A stretch of DNA of 45,391 bases, from the NCBI GenBank assembly GCA_964435775.1, contig CAYTAP010000012.1:1-45391 (forward strand), in the 5' to 3' direction. Shown one piece after another: positions 17,677-24,913 of this stretch. Both the position numbers and the translations under genes were made by a program. Origin of the DNA: CAYTAP01 sp964435775. Its GTDB lineage: Bacteria > Planctomycetota > Phycisphaerae > Tepidisphaerales > Tepidisphaeraceae. The notes under the pieces are model-generated. The model was not told where the DNA came from and made no database searches. It saw nothing but the letters and a program-made list of their open reading frames with translations. Positions within the stretch are counted from its first letter, which is position 1. Each line of letters begins with the position of its first letter.

Positions 17677-18183
17677 ATGTTGATGAAAACAATTCTCTCT
17701 ATCGGTTTGGTGTTCGCCCTGATGGCAATCTCCGGCTGTGAGAAACCGGACTACTCGAAAGCGACCGAGGAAAGCGGGCCGGTCACGCGGGCCAATGGTG
17801 TCGCCTCCGTCACCATCACCGGCAATGACCAGATGAAGTACGACCTCAACGCCTTCACCGTTCATCCGGGCGAAAAGGTGAAGCTGACTTTTGAAAACGT
17901 CGGTACCATGCCGGTCGCCACGATGGGCCATGACCTGGTCATCCTCAAGCAGGGCGAGGACTACAAGGCGTTCGCCGCCGACGTGCTGAAGGAAAAGGGT
18001 GATTCGCCCAGCGGCACCGTTCCCGCGGCGCTGGCCGACAAGGTGATCGCCGAGACGCACATCCTCGGTCCTGGCGAAAAGCAGACGATCGAGTTCACCG
18101 CGCCCGCGGCCGGCGAGTACCCGTACCTCTGCACCTTCCCCGGGCACTTTGTGTTCATGAACGGCATCATGACCGTCAAGTAA
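17677..18183 (+). CDS. Azurin-type blue copper lipoprotein
   Basis: The 168-residue precursor has a lipoprotein signal ending AISGC (Cys21). The cupredoxin part keeps all four azurin-type copper ligands: H85 in MGHDLVI, then C152, H157 and M161 in YLCTFPGHFVFMNG, with the C-x4-H-x3-M spacing of azurin. It would carry electrons on the periplasmic side of a membrane. Its position 43 bp before nirK makes it the obvious electron donor to the nitrite reductase, which is inference from context and the known azurin/pseudoazurin role. Starts at 17677 and 17683 are both possible. No good separate promoter is seen in the 83-bp gap before it. Confidence 0.9.
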   Translation: MLMKTILSIGLVFALMAISGCEKPDYSKATEESGPVTRANGVASVTITGNDQMKYDLNAFTVHPGEKVKLTFENVGTMPVATMGHDLVILKQGEDYKAFAADVLKEKGDSPSGTVPAALADKVIAETHILGPGEKQTIEFTAPAAGEYPYLCTFPGHFVFMNGIMTVK

Positions 18184-18226
18184 TTTTGTCCCCAGGCCCA
18201 ACCCCGATGCAACCGGAGTCGTGACC

Positions 18227-19387
18227 ATGACAAACAAACTGCGCGCTGAATTCCAGCAACGTTCTGATGCGGCACTGAGTAGTGCGGTCGATCTCGTCAA
18301 CGCTGCCACCGGCGTCAACAATCCCGAGGCGCAGGCGGCGGCGATGTCGAGGCGGAATCTGCTCGTCAAGGCGTCGCTCCTGTCCATCGCCGTACCGGGC
18401 GTGGCCATGCTCCTCTCCGGTTGCGACCGCAACGGCGGCAAATCGGGCGCTGGAGCGCCGGGGCCGCAGGATCAGGCGCCGTCCGGTCCTTTTCATGACA
18501 GCGCCACGACGCTTGATCCGGCGATCCTCGCCGCCGCCCCGTCGGCCAAGCTTGAACGCTTTGACCCGACGCTCCCTCCGCCTCCCAAGGACGGGGTACT
18601 CAAGCTGAACTGGCGATCAACGGAGGTGCCATACCGCATCGCCCCGAACATCGTTGTGGCGGCATGGACATTTGAAGATACGGTGCCCGGTCCGATCGCA
18701 CATTGCCGGGTGGGCGACACGGTGGAGTTCACGCTCACCAATGACACGTTCATGCCCCACTCGATGGACTTTCATGCCTCCCAGCTCGATCCCGAGGTGG
18801 CGTTCCGGTCCATCTCCAAGGGACAGTCGGTCACCTTTACATTCAAGCCGCGCTATGCCGGCGCATTCCTCTATCACTGCGGCACCGCGCCGGTCCTCAT
18901 GCACATCGGCGCTGGGATGTATGGCGCGTTGATCGTCTCGCCGCGCGAACCGCTTCCCCCGGCCAAGGAGTTTGTACTTGTCCAGGGCGAATACTATCTC
19001 GGCAAGCCGCATGGTGAAGTCTTCCCGATTGATTTCGGCAAGATGCTCGCGGTGGCGCCCGACATGGTCTGCTTCAATGGGCGCCCGGATCAGTATCTCC
19101 GTGATCCGATTCGTGTGAAACTGAATGATCGCGTCCGCTTCTGGGTCGTCAATGCCGGGCCGACAATTCCCAGCGCCTTCCACCTGGTGGGCGAGCAGTT
19201 CGAGACGGTGTATCTGGGCGAGCCGCCGGGGAATTCGATTCACGGCGTCCAAACCTTCAACGTCCCGGCCGGCGGCGGGATGGTGTTCGAACTCGTGTGT
19301 GATGTTCCGGGATCATTTGTGTTCGTCAACCATGCCTTTGGGCATGGACAAAAGAGCGCCATGGGCAACCTGGTCGTGGAGCCATGA
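18227..19387 (+). CDS. nirK: Copper-containing nitrite reductase (NO-forming)
   Basis: The start at 18227 lies 8 bp after GGAG. The 386-residue protein has two cupredoxin domains with every copper ligand. Type 1: H178, C218, H226, M231. Type 2: H183, H217, H369. The catalytic Asp and His are D181 (PHSMDFHA) and H319 (SAFHLVG). The segment HCGTAPVLMHIGAGMYG is the version with a short loop between Cys and His. It reduces nitrite to NO in the periplasm. The N-terminus has SRRNLLVK, a twin-arginine motif, and then MLLSGC, a lipobox, so it may be a Tat-exported lipoprotein. A 40-residue stretch precedes the Tat motif; an ATG at 18344 would give a standard Tat signal. Confidence 0.95.
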   Translation: MTNKLRAEFQQRSDAALSSAVDLVNAATGVNNPEAQAAAMSRRNLLVKASLLSIAVPGVAMLLSGCDRNGGKSGAGAPGPQDQAPSGPFHDSATTLDPAILAAAPSAKLERFDPTLPPPPKDGVLKLNWRSTEVPYRIAPNIVVAAWTFEDTVPGPIAHCRVGDTVEFTLTNDTFMPHSMDFHASQLDPEVAFRSISKGQSVTFTFKPRYAGAFLYHCGTAPVLMHIGAGMYGALIVSPREPLPPAKEFVLVQGEYYLGKPHGEVFPIDFGKMLAVAPDMVCFNGRPDQYLRDPIRVKLNDRVRFWVVNAGPTIPSAFHLVGEQFETVYLGEPPGNSIHGVQTFNVPAGGGMVFELVCDVPGSFVFVNHAFGHGQKSAMGNLVVEP

Positions 19388-19400
19388 TGTATCTGATGGG

Positions 19401-20051
19401 ATGGGTTTTGCAGTGGGCATTCAACTAACGGATCTGGCGGCGGAGGAACTTCGCCGCGTTGTGGCCGAACAGAAGCTGGATCAATCGAAGCTCTATCTGA
19501 GATTGGGTACCAAGGGCACCGGCGCCAACCGCCAGTACACCCTCGATCTCGACGAGGCCTCCGAACCGGACGACAAGCGCTTTGAATCCCACGGCTTTCG
19601 CGTCGTCTGCGGCAAGGACGACTTCTCGGTACTCGACGAAACGACCGTTGATTTCCGCCAGGTCGCCGGCACGGTGGGGGGGTTCGTTTTCAACGTTCCG
19701 GAAAAGCAGCACGTCACGCACGGCACCGATTCCGAGTCGCATCCCAAGCCCACCGAGGAACTGGTCCGCCAGGCGCTTTACAAGGTCGATGACCCCGAGG
19801 TTGGTGTCAACATCATTGATCTCGGATTGCTGTTTGAAATGGTCGTTGAGGACCGCAACGTCCGCATCCGCATGACGCTGACCACACCCGCGTGTCCGCT
19901 GGAAGAGCACATTCGCGGCGACATCAATGCGCGGATCCGTGAGGTCTGTCCCGGCACGGATGAAATCGGCGTGACGATTGTATGGGAGCCCAAGTGGTCG
20001 CCCGACCTCATGACCCCCGAAGGCAAGAAGCAATTGGGCTGGTCGCGTTGA
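19401..20051 (+). CDS. Cysteine-less HesB/IscA-like domain fused to DUF59 (MIP18/PaaD-like)
   Basis: The 216-residue protein starts 13 bp after nirK. Residues 6-108 align by eye with IscA/HesB (LYLRLGTKGTGANRQYTLDL, FESHGFRVV, GFVFNVP), but the three cluster-binding cysteines are absent: A42 stands at the first position, and T106 and G108 at the CGC positions. Residues 117-198 are a DUF59 domain with DPEVGVNIIDLGL and TLTTPACP (C165 conserved), ending in the usual W-E-P-x-W. DUF59 proteins help assemble or transfer Fe-S clusters. Here it sits among copper and NO genes, so a role in nitrite-reductase maturation or metal handling is possible but unproven. GTG at 19413 is an alternative start. 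Confidence 0.8.
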   Translation: MGFAVGIQLTDLAAEELRRVVAEQKLDQSKLYLRLGTKGTGANRQYTLDLDEASEPDDKRFESHGFRVVCGKDDFSVLDETTVDFRQVAGTVGGFVFNVPEKQHVTHGTDSESHPKPTEELVRQALYKVDDPEVGVNIIDLGLLFEMVVEDRNVRIRMTLTTPACPLEEHIRGDINARIREVCPGTDEIGVTIVWEPKWSPDLMTPEGKKQLGWSR

Positions 20052-20129
20052 TCAGCCTTCATTCCCGCCGCGACAATCGCCTTTGACTCGATCCGTCGCG
20101 CCGTTACCTGAAGAAAGGACCGAAAAGTC

Positions 20130-20375
20130 ATGTCCCAGACAGTTGCCAAAACCGTTGATGTCCGCGTCATGCCCCCGGCGCAGCGCCACTCAACCATCTT
20201 CAACCTTTACCACGAACTCAAGCCGGGCACCTGTTTTGAACTGGTCAATGATCACGACCCCAAGCCGCTGTATTACCAGTTTGACGCCGAGCACAAGGGC
20301 GAGTTCACCTGGGAGTATCTCGAACAGGGACCCCAGGTGTGGCGCGTTCACATCGGCAAGCCCGCCAAGGGGTGA
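20130..20375 (+). CDS. DUF2249 domain protein
   Basis: The 81-residue protein matches the DUF2249 pattern well: VDVRVMPPAQRHSTIF at the start, LVNDHDPKPLYYQF in the middle and GPQVWRVHIGK at the end. It starts 15 bp after an AAGAAAGGA stretch. The family is small, cytosolic and often encoded beside denitrification, NnrS or hemerythrin-like genes; the fold resembles TusA/SirA, but the usual sulfur-carrying Cys is not seen. The neighbours (nirK, HesB-DUF59, cupin) fit this pattern. The molecular function is unknown. Confidence 0.9.
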   Translation: MSQTVAKTVDVRVMPPAQRHSTIFNLYHELKPGTCFELVNDHDPKPLYYQFDAEHKGEFTWEYLEQGPQVWRVHIGKPAKG

Positions 20376-20441
20376 TCCGTTGGTCGTTGCCGCGGGATCT
20401 CATGCGCATGGGCGGTGAGCGCCGCGCCCTCTCCAATACCA

Positions 20442-20481
20442 CTCCCTCCCCCGGTACGCCGGGGGAGGGTGGGGGAGGGGG
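20442..20481 (+). repeat. Hairpin plus G-quadruplex element, copy 1
   Basis: CCCTCCCCCGG, loop TACG and CCGGGGGAGGG form an 11-bp stem (20444-20469). The 3' strand runs into a tail with G-runs 5-3-5-5 separated by A, T and A, a canonical quadruplex pattern. It lies between DUF2249 and the cupin gene. Confidence 0.9.
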
Positions 20482-20549
20482 TCTTCCCTTCGGATGACAA
20501 CCTCCGAGGGCTTCAAACTCAATTCGCATCACATGAAAGGAGATGGAAC

Positions 20550-20915
20550 ATGATTGTCCCATCGATCAAGGAACTCGTGCAGTTTTCGCCCGAGCGTTTC
20601 AAGGGCATCACCCTCGTTCAAACGCCCCACAGCAAGACGATGGTCGTCGGACTCGAAGCCGGCCAGGCCATTCCGGTTCATCACCCCAAGAGTGATCTGA
20701 CCATGGTGATCCTCGAAGGGCAGGCCACCTTCGTCGGCGCTGACAAGGACCTGGAAAAGGCCGGCCCCGGCGCCGCCCTCATCGTCGAGGCCGGGCAGGC
20801 GCGCGGTATTCGCGCCGATGTACGCACCAGCGTGCTCGTCGTCGTCAGCCCTCCGCCGACCGAGGAGGATCACAAGGAACTGGCCGTTCACTTTAAGAAC
20901 GGAACGTGGCGATAG
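20550..20915 (+). CDS. Small cupin-domain protein
   Basis: The start at 20550 follows AAAGGAG, and the product is 121 residues. It is a single beta-barrel cupin: VVGLEAGQAIPVHHPKSD carries the motif-1 region with two His, and MVILEGQATFVGADKD and GPGAALIVEAGQARGIRA complete the fold. Motif 2 lacks the usual metal-binding His (GIRAD), so metal binding is uncertain. Similar small cupins are common in denitrification and NO-response clusters. The gene is flanked in direct orientation by two hairpin/G-rich repeats (20442-20481 and 20964-21003), as if it were a separate cassette. The function is unassigned. Confidence 0.85.
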   Translation: MIVPSIKELVQFSPERFKGITLVQTPHSKTMVVGLEAGQAIPVHHPKSDLTMVILEGQATFVGADKDLEKAGPGAALIVEAGQARGIRADVRTSVLVVVSPPPTEEDHKELAVHFKNGTWR

Positions 20916-20963
20916 CCGGGAGTCCATGATTCTCAACCACCCGGCTTCGTGGATCGGTGCATA

Positions 20964-21003
20964 CTCCCTCTCCCGGTACGCCGGGGGAGGGCGGGGGAGG
21001 GGG
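20964..21003 (+). repeat. Hairpin plus G-quadruplex element, copy 2
   Basis: The arms are CCCTCTCCCGG (20966-20976) and CCGGGGGAGGG (20981-20991) with loop TACG. The tail has G-runs 5-3-5-5 with a central C loop. It has the same orientation as copy 1 and faces copy 3, which begins 22 bp away. Confidence 0.9.
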
Positions 21004-21025
21004 TTCGTTTCTTGACGCGAAGAAG

Positions 21026-21065
21026 CCCCCTCCCCAACCCTCCCCCGGAGTACCGAGGGAGGGGG
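21026..21065 (-). repeat. Hairpin plus G-quadruplex element, copy 3 (inverted)
   Basis: On the minus strand it reads as a hairpin with loop TACT followed by G-runs 5-3-4-5 with a TT central loop. With copy 2 it makes a head-to-head pair resembling a bacterial interspersed mosaic element. Confidence 0.88.
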
Positions 21066-21137
21066 AAGGAATGAATACGGACGCAACTCAAATGCGGCAG
21101 CCGCTGGGGCGGCATGTTGCCCACACGCGGAGCATCC

Positions 21138-22355
21138 ATGAAACTCCCTCGAATCATCTGGCGAGCTCCCTTCGTTGCCGGGGGCATGATCCTCCTGCTG
21201 CTGGGGATGTGGGGAGGGCTTTTGCGCATGGGTTGGCCGTGGCATCCGGTCGGCGCTGGCGCGGTCAGTTATCACGGCGCCCTGATGGTCGGCGGGTTTC
21301 TCGGGACGCTGATCAGCATGGAGCGCTCCGTCGCGCTCGGCCGGGCGTGGACGTATCTTTCCCCGGGCGCATCGGCGGTGGGGGGGCTGTGTCTTCTCTT
21401 TGGCGCGCCGCTTGTCCTTGGGCAATCCTTCCTTCTCCTGGGCAGCGTCGCGCTTGTTTTCGTCTTTATCCTGCTCATCAAGCGCCAGCCCACCCTTTTC
21501 ATGATTACGATGGGGCTGGGCGCGGTCGCGTGGGTGGTTGGCAATGCCTTGTGGCTCGCCGGCTGGCCGATCCCTTATCTGGTCATCTGGTGGGTCGCGT
21601 TCCTCGTCCTCACCATCTTCGGCGAACGCCTGGAACTCAGCCGATTCGTCCGTGTGTTACCCGGCCGAAACGCCGGCTTCATCACCGCCGTGGTCATTTT
21701 CAGCGTCGGCACCACCCTCAGCATCTGGTGGAGTGGGCTGGGCTGGTTCATCACCGCGCTGGGCATGTTCGCCATGTCCGCGTGGCTGCTCATCCATGAC
21801 ATGGCGCGGCAAACGATCCGCCAGCGCGGGCTGCCCCGCTTCGCCGCGGTATGTCTTCTGTCCGGCTATTTCTGGATCGCCACCTGTGGCGTGCTGATCG
21901 TGCTGGATGTCCTGGTCTTCCCCCTCGTTCAAGGCAGCGCCCAGTCCTGGCTGACGGCCGCGCCCGTCGCCGGTTATGGCTATGACTCCATCCTTCACGC
22001 CGTTCTGCTCGGATTCGTTTTTGCCATGATTTTTGGACATGCCCCGATCATCTTCCCCGCGGTTCTCGGCGTGCGGATGAGCTATCACACCCGCTTTTAT
22101 GTCCATCTGTTTCTGCTGGAAATCGGCGTCATCCTCCGGGTCGTCGCCGACCTCGCCGGCTGGTGGACCGCGCGCCAATGGGCCGGTCTGATCGCCGCGA
22201 TCGCCATTGTCTTGTTCCTGCTCCAGACGGTGACGAGCATCTCCTTCCATCCCGCGCCGCCGGCGCCAAAACAACCCAAGCGCGGAGGTCGATCCATCAG
22301 CCTCGGCGCCATCACCGCCAACACCGCCGCCCCTTCATCTCCCACCGCGCCATAG
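21138..22355 (+). CDS. NnrS-like polytopic membrane protein
   Basis: The start at 21138 follows GGAG; a longer frame begins at 21114. The 405-residue protein has about 11-12 hydrophobic segments. Conserved-looking His helices are SYHGALMVGGFLGTLISMER (H46) near the N-terminus and SILHAVLLGFVFAMIFGHAP, followed by IIFPAVLG, near residue 290. Both resemble NnrS/heme-copper-like proteins found in denitrifier clusters. The last 40 residues are a Pro/Ala/Ser-rich cytosolic or periplasmic tail. It is the final gene of the nir cluster. The family link is pattern-based; a role in NO or nitrite metabolism is inferred from position. Confidence 0.65.
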   Translation: MKLPRIIWRAPFVAGGMILLLLGMWGGLLRMGWPWHPVGAGAVSYHGALMVGGFLGTLISMERSVALGRAWTYLSPGASAVGGLCLLFGAPLVLGQSFLLLGSVALVFVFILLIKRQPTLFMITMGLGAVAWVVGNALWLAGWPIPYLVIWWVAFLVLTIFGERLELSRFVRVLPGRNAGFITAVVIFSVGTTLSIWWSGLGWFITALGMFAMSAWLLIHDMARQTIRQRGLPRFAAVCLLSGYFWIATCGVLIVLDVLVFPLVQGSAQSWLTAAPVAGYGYDSILHAVLLGFVFAMIFGHAPIIFPAVLGVRMSYHTRFYVHLFLLEIGVILRVVADLAGWWTARQWAGLIAAIAIVLFLLQTVTSISFHPAPPAPKQPKRGGRSISLGAITANTAAPSSPTAP

Positions 22356-22412
22356 CCGTGTCGCAGCCGCTCCGCACCGTGTCCGGCGGCTCGCGGCGCT
22401 CCCGGGCTGAAG

Positions 22413-22441
22413 TTGACACACCCCGCCCGCTCGCTTATGAA
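22413..22441 (+). promoter_or_regulatory. Sigma-70 promoter for the TPR/alpha-CTD gene
   Basis: A perfect TTGACA (22413-22418), a 17-bp spacer and TATGAA (22436-22441) give a start near 22448 and a leader of about 97 nt before the ATG at 22545. This separates the gene from the nir cluster. Confidence 0.65.
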
Positions 22442-22544
22442 TGAGACCATAGCGTTATCACATGGATTGCCCGGATCACCCTTGATTTTGCGATGTTTGT
22501 CGCATGGAGATCGGGCGGAGGAAGTCATTAGGAAACAATAGCTT

Positions 22545-23459
22545 ATGAGCCAGACGATGGTCGCGTCGATCAACGAGCGTGCGGCGGACGAATATTTCAA
22601 GCGCGGCGTCGATGCCGAAAAAAATGGACAGCATGAGAAGGCGGTCGAATGGTATGAGCGCGCCTTGAACGAAAATCCCGACAATGAGCTGGCGTGCTTT
22701 CAGTTGGCCGTTCTTTATGACCGCCAGGCCGACGACGCCAAGGCGATTGAACTGTACGAGCGGCTGAGCACCAGCCCCCCGGTCCATCTCAACGCGCTGC
22801 TCAACCTCGCAATCCTGTACGAGGACAACAACCACTACGACGAAGCCTACCGCTGCCTCGACGCCGTCCTGCGGACGGATCCCAACCATGAGCGGGCCCG
22901 GCTTTATATGAAGGATGTGGAGTCCGCCCGCGCGCTGATGTACGACGAGGACGGCGAACGCCGCAGCGATCGTCGCAACGCGATTCTGGACACACCCATC
23001 AGCGATTTCGAACTCTCCGTTCGCAGCCGAAATTGTTTGAAGAAGATGAATCTCCGCACCGTCGGCGATCTGCTGCGGACCACGGAGCAGGAACTGCTCA
23101 GTTACAAGAACTTCGGGGAAACCAGCCTTGGCGAGATCAAGGCGTTGCTCGCTCAAAAGGGTCTTCGTCTCGGACAGTCCGTTGAAGGCGCCTCCGATTC
23201 AGCCGATACGACCAGTTCCGCCGAACCGCAGGAGGGGCAGGTTGCCCCCGAAGTGATGGGCAAGAGCGTCGCCGATCTTGAACTGTCAGTGCGAAGCCGC
23301 AAGGCGCTGCAACGGCTCAACATCAACCTCTTGAGCGAACTGGCCGCCAAAACCGAGGATGAATTGCTTGGGTGCAAAAACTTCGGTCTGACCAGCTTGA
23401 ATGAAGTCAAGCAGCAGCTTGAGACCTACGGGATGAAATTGCGCAAGCTGGAAGACTGA
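22545..23459 (+). CDS. TPR protein with two RNA polymerase alpha C-terminal domains
   Basis: The 304-residue protein has three TPR-like repeats (about residues 12-125), a charged linker, then two domains like the DNA-binding C-terminal domain of the RNA polymerase alpha subunit (about 150-206 and 241-299). The first has LSVRSRNCLK, keeping the counterparts of E. coli alpha R265, N268 and K271 (R160, N163, K166). The second has LSVRSRKALQ, where the Arg is kept but the other two are Lys and Gln. Both have KNFG-x-TSL in place of NLGKKSL. No alpha N-terminal domain is present, so it is not a polymerase subunit. Planctomycetes carry such proteins; a role in transcription through UP-element or activator binding is plausible but unknown. 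Confidence 0.85.
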   Translation: MSQTMVASINERAADEYFKRGVDAEKNGQHEKAVEWYERALNENPDNELACFQLAVLYDRQADDAKAIELYERLSTSPPVHLNALLNLAILYEDNNHYDEAYRCLDAVLRTDPNHERARLYMKDVESARALMYDEDGERRSDRRNAILDTPISDFELSVRSRNCLKKMNLRTVGDLLRTTEQELLSYKNFGETSLGEIKALLAQKGLRLGQSVEGASDSADTTSSAEPQEGQVAPEVMGKSVADLELSVRSRKALQRLNINLLSELAAKTEDELLGCKNFGLTSLNEVKQQLETYGMKLRKLED

Positions 23460-23483
23460 GCGCTGATCCGGCTGGTGTGCTTG

Positions 23484-23577
23484 CCCACTGGCCTGTTTCG
23501 GGCAGCGCGCGATTGGCAGCGGGTCCGGCGTTGTCGGCTCGATGCCAACTGCAACCTGCCCGAAACCGGCCGGTGGG
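23484..23577. repeat. 94-nt imperfect inverted repeat
   Basis: Arms of 22 nt (23484-23505 and 23556-23577) pair at 20 of 22 positions. The 50-nt interior has a second stem TTGGCA/TGCCAA (23513-23518 and 23543-23548). There is no T-tract. It lies between the TPR/alpha-CTD stop and the SpoIID-like start and could be an RNA structure or a non-autonomous repeat. Confidence 0.75.
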
Positions 23578-23656
23578 GCGGCGGCATGAACCAAAGCGCG
23601 TTCATCGGGCCGCTCTCGTGAACCCAGGGGCAATGTTGAACCAAGGCAGGGACGCC

Positions 23657-24904
23657 ATGGGATGGATGCGCGAGCGATGGTCGGGAATGCTGGCGGGGGC
23701 GCTGCTTCTGCTTCTGCTTTGCATGCCGCAGGGATGCACCTCCCAACCCACGCCATCCGATACCGCCGCGAACACTCCGCTCGTCCGCGTGCGGCTGGCT
23801 GAGGATCTTCACAGCCTCGCCATCACCTCCACCCAACCCGCCCTCTATCGCGTCAGCGGTGAATCGGTCGGACGACGCCTGGCGCTTCCGGCGCAGGGTA
23901 CATCGGTATCGCTTAATCGGGGCGCCTGGACCATCGGCAACATGCCGTTGGGAAAAGGTGAGTTGGTCATTCAGCCGGCCGCGCCCGGCTCGGTATCCGT
24001 AAACGAGGAGCAATACCGCGGCCAGTTTCGCCTCGTTCCCGTTGGCTCGGACACCTTTGATTTGATCAACGATGTGGACGTTGAGGACTACCTCAAGAGC
24101 GTCATTCCCAAGGAACTGCCGCGCAACTGGAATCTCGAAACGTACAAAGCCCAGGCGATCGTCGCGCGGACTTACGTCCTTTACGAATGCAAGACGACGC
24201 CCAAAGGGCGCTACTGGGATGTTTACGCCGATCAGCGCAGCCAGATGTACGGCGGGCTGGGCGCTGAGTCATCCAAGAGCCTGGAGGCCGTCAATGCCAC
24301 GCGCGGCGTTGTCGTCGCCTATGGCCCGCCCGGGCGCGAGCGGATATTCCATGCCTACTACAGTTCCTGTTGCGGCGGCGTCACCCAGTCCGTCACCGAT
24401 GCCTTCCCCCGCGAAACCTACATCGAACCCCTCTCCGATCAATTCAATGGCACGCTCTGCAACGCCTCTCCGCGTTTCAACTGGGGTCCGGTCGTCGTCC
24501 GCAAGGATGAGTTGACGCGCCGTTTTCGCCTCTTCGGCAAGCGGCGGAATGGTCCGGAACAAAACATGGCGCTCGTCGCGCGAATTCAGATCGACGCGAT
24601 GAATCGCTTCGGCCGGCCGGTGCGATTCCGCGTCGTCGATGTCAACGGGAAGCAATACAGTTGGAGCGGCGAGGAAATCCGCTGGGCCGTCAATACCGAC
24701 GCCCCCGCCGGCCAGCGGCTGTACAGCAGTTTCTTCAAACTGATTGACGCCCCTGATGCCGTGCATTTCGTCGAAGGTCACGGCCTGGGCCACGGCGTGG
24801 GCATGTGCCAGTGGTGCGCTGAGGCCCGCGCCGACGCCGGCATGCGGCACGAAGACATCGTTCTGTCAGCGTTCCCCCGGTCTGTCCTGATCCGGGCGTA
24901 TTGA
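23657..24904 (+). CDS. SpoIID/LytB-domain protein, probable secreted peptidoglycan lytic transglycosylase
   Basis: The start at 23657 follows a GGCAGGGA stretch and gives MGWMRERWSGMLAGALLLLLLCMPQGC, a signal peptide with a weak lipobox (PQGC); 23633 is an alternative start. The product has 415 residues. VEDYLKSVIPKELPRNWNLE contains the conserved Glu of the SpoIID active site, followed by KAQAIVARTYVLY. GHGLGHGVGMCQWCAEARA is the second SpoIID signature. SpoIID cleaves glycan strands lacking stem peptides; LytB relatives in non-sporulating bacteria act in cell-wall remodelling. Planctomycetes have thin peptidoglycan, so a wall-remodelling role fits. Its stop is 9 bp from the convergent yifB stop. 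Confidence 0.88.
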   Translation: MGWMRERWSGMLAGALLLLLLCMPQGCTSQPTPSDTAANTPLVRVRLAEDLHSLAITSTQPALYRVSGESVGRRLALPAQGTSVSLNRGAWTIGNMPLGKGELVIQPAAPGSVSVNEEQYRGQFRLVPVGSDTFDLINDVDVEDYLKSVIPKELPRNWNLETYKAQAIVARTYVLYECKTTPKGRYWDVYADQRSQMYGGLGAESSKSLEAVNATRGVVVAYGPPGRERIFHAYYSSCCGGVTQSVTDAFPRETYIEPLSDQFNGTLCNASPRFNWGPVVVRKDELTRRFRLFGKRRNGPEQNMALVARIQIDAMNRFGRPVRFRVVDVNGKQYSWSGEEIRWAVNTDAPAGQRLYSSFFKLIDAPDAVHFVEGHGLGHGVGMCQWCAEARADAGMRHEDIVLSAFPRSVLIRAY

Positions 24905-24913
24905 TTCGTCAAG

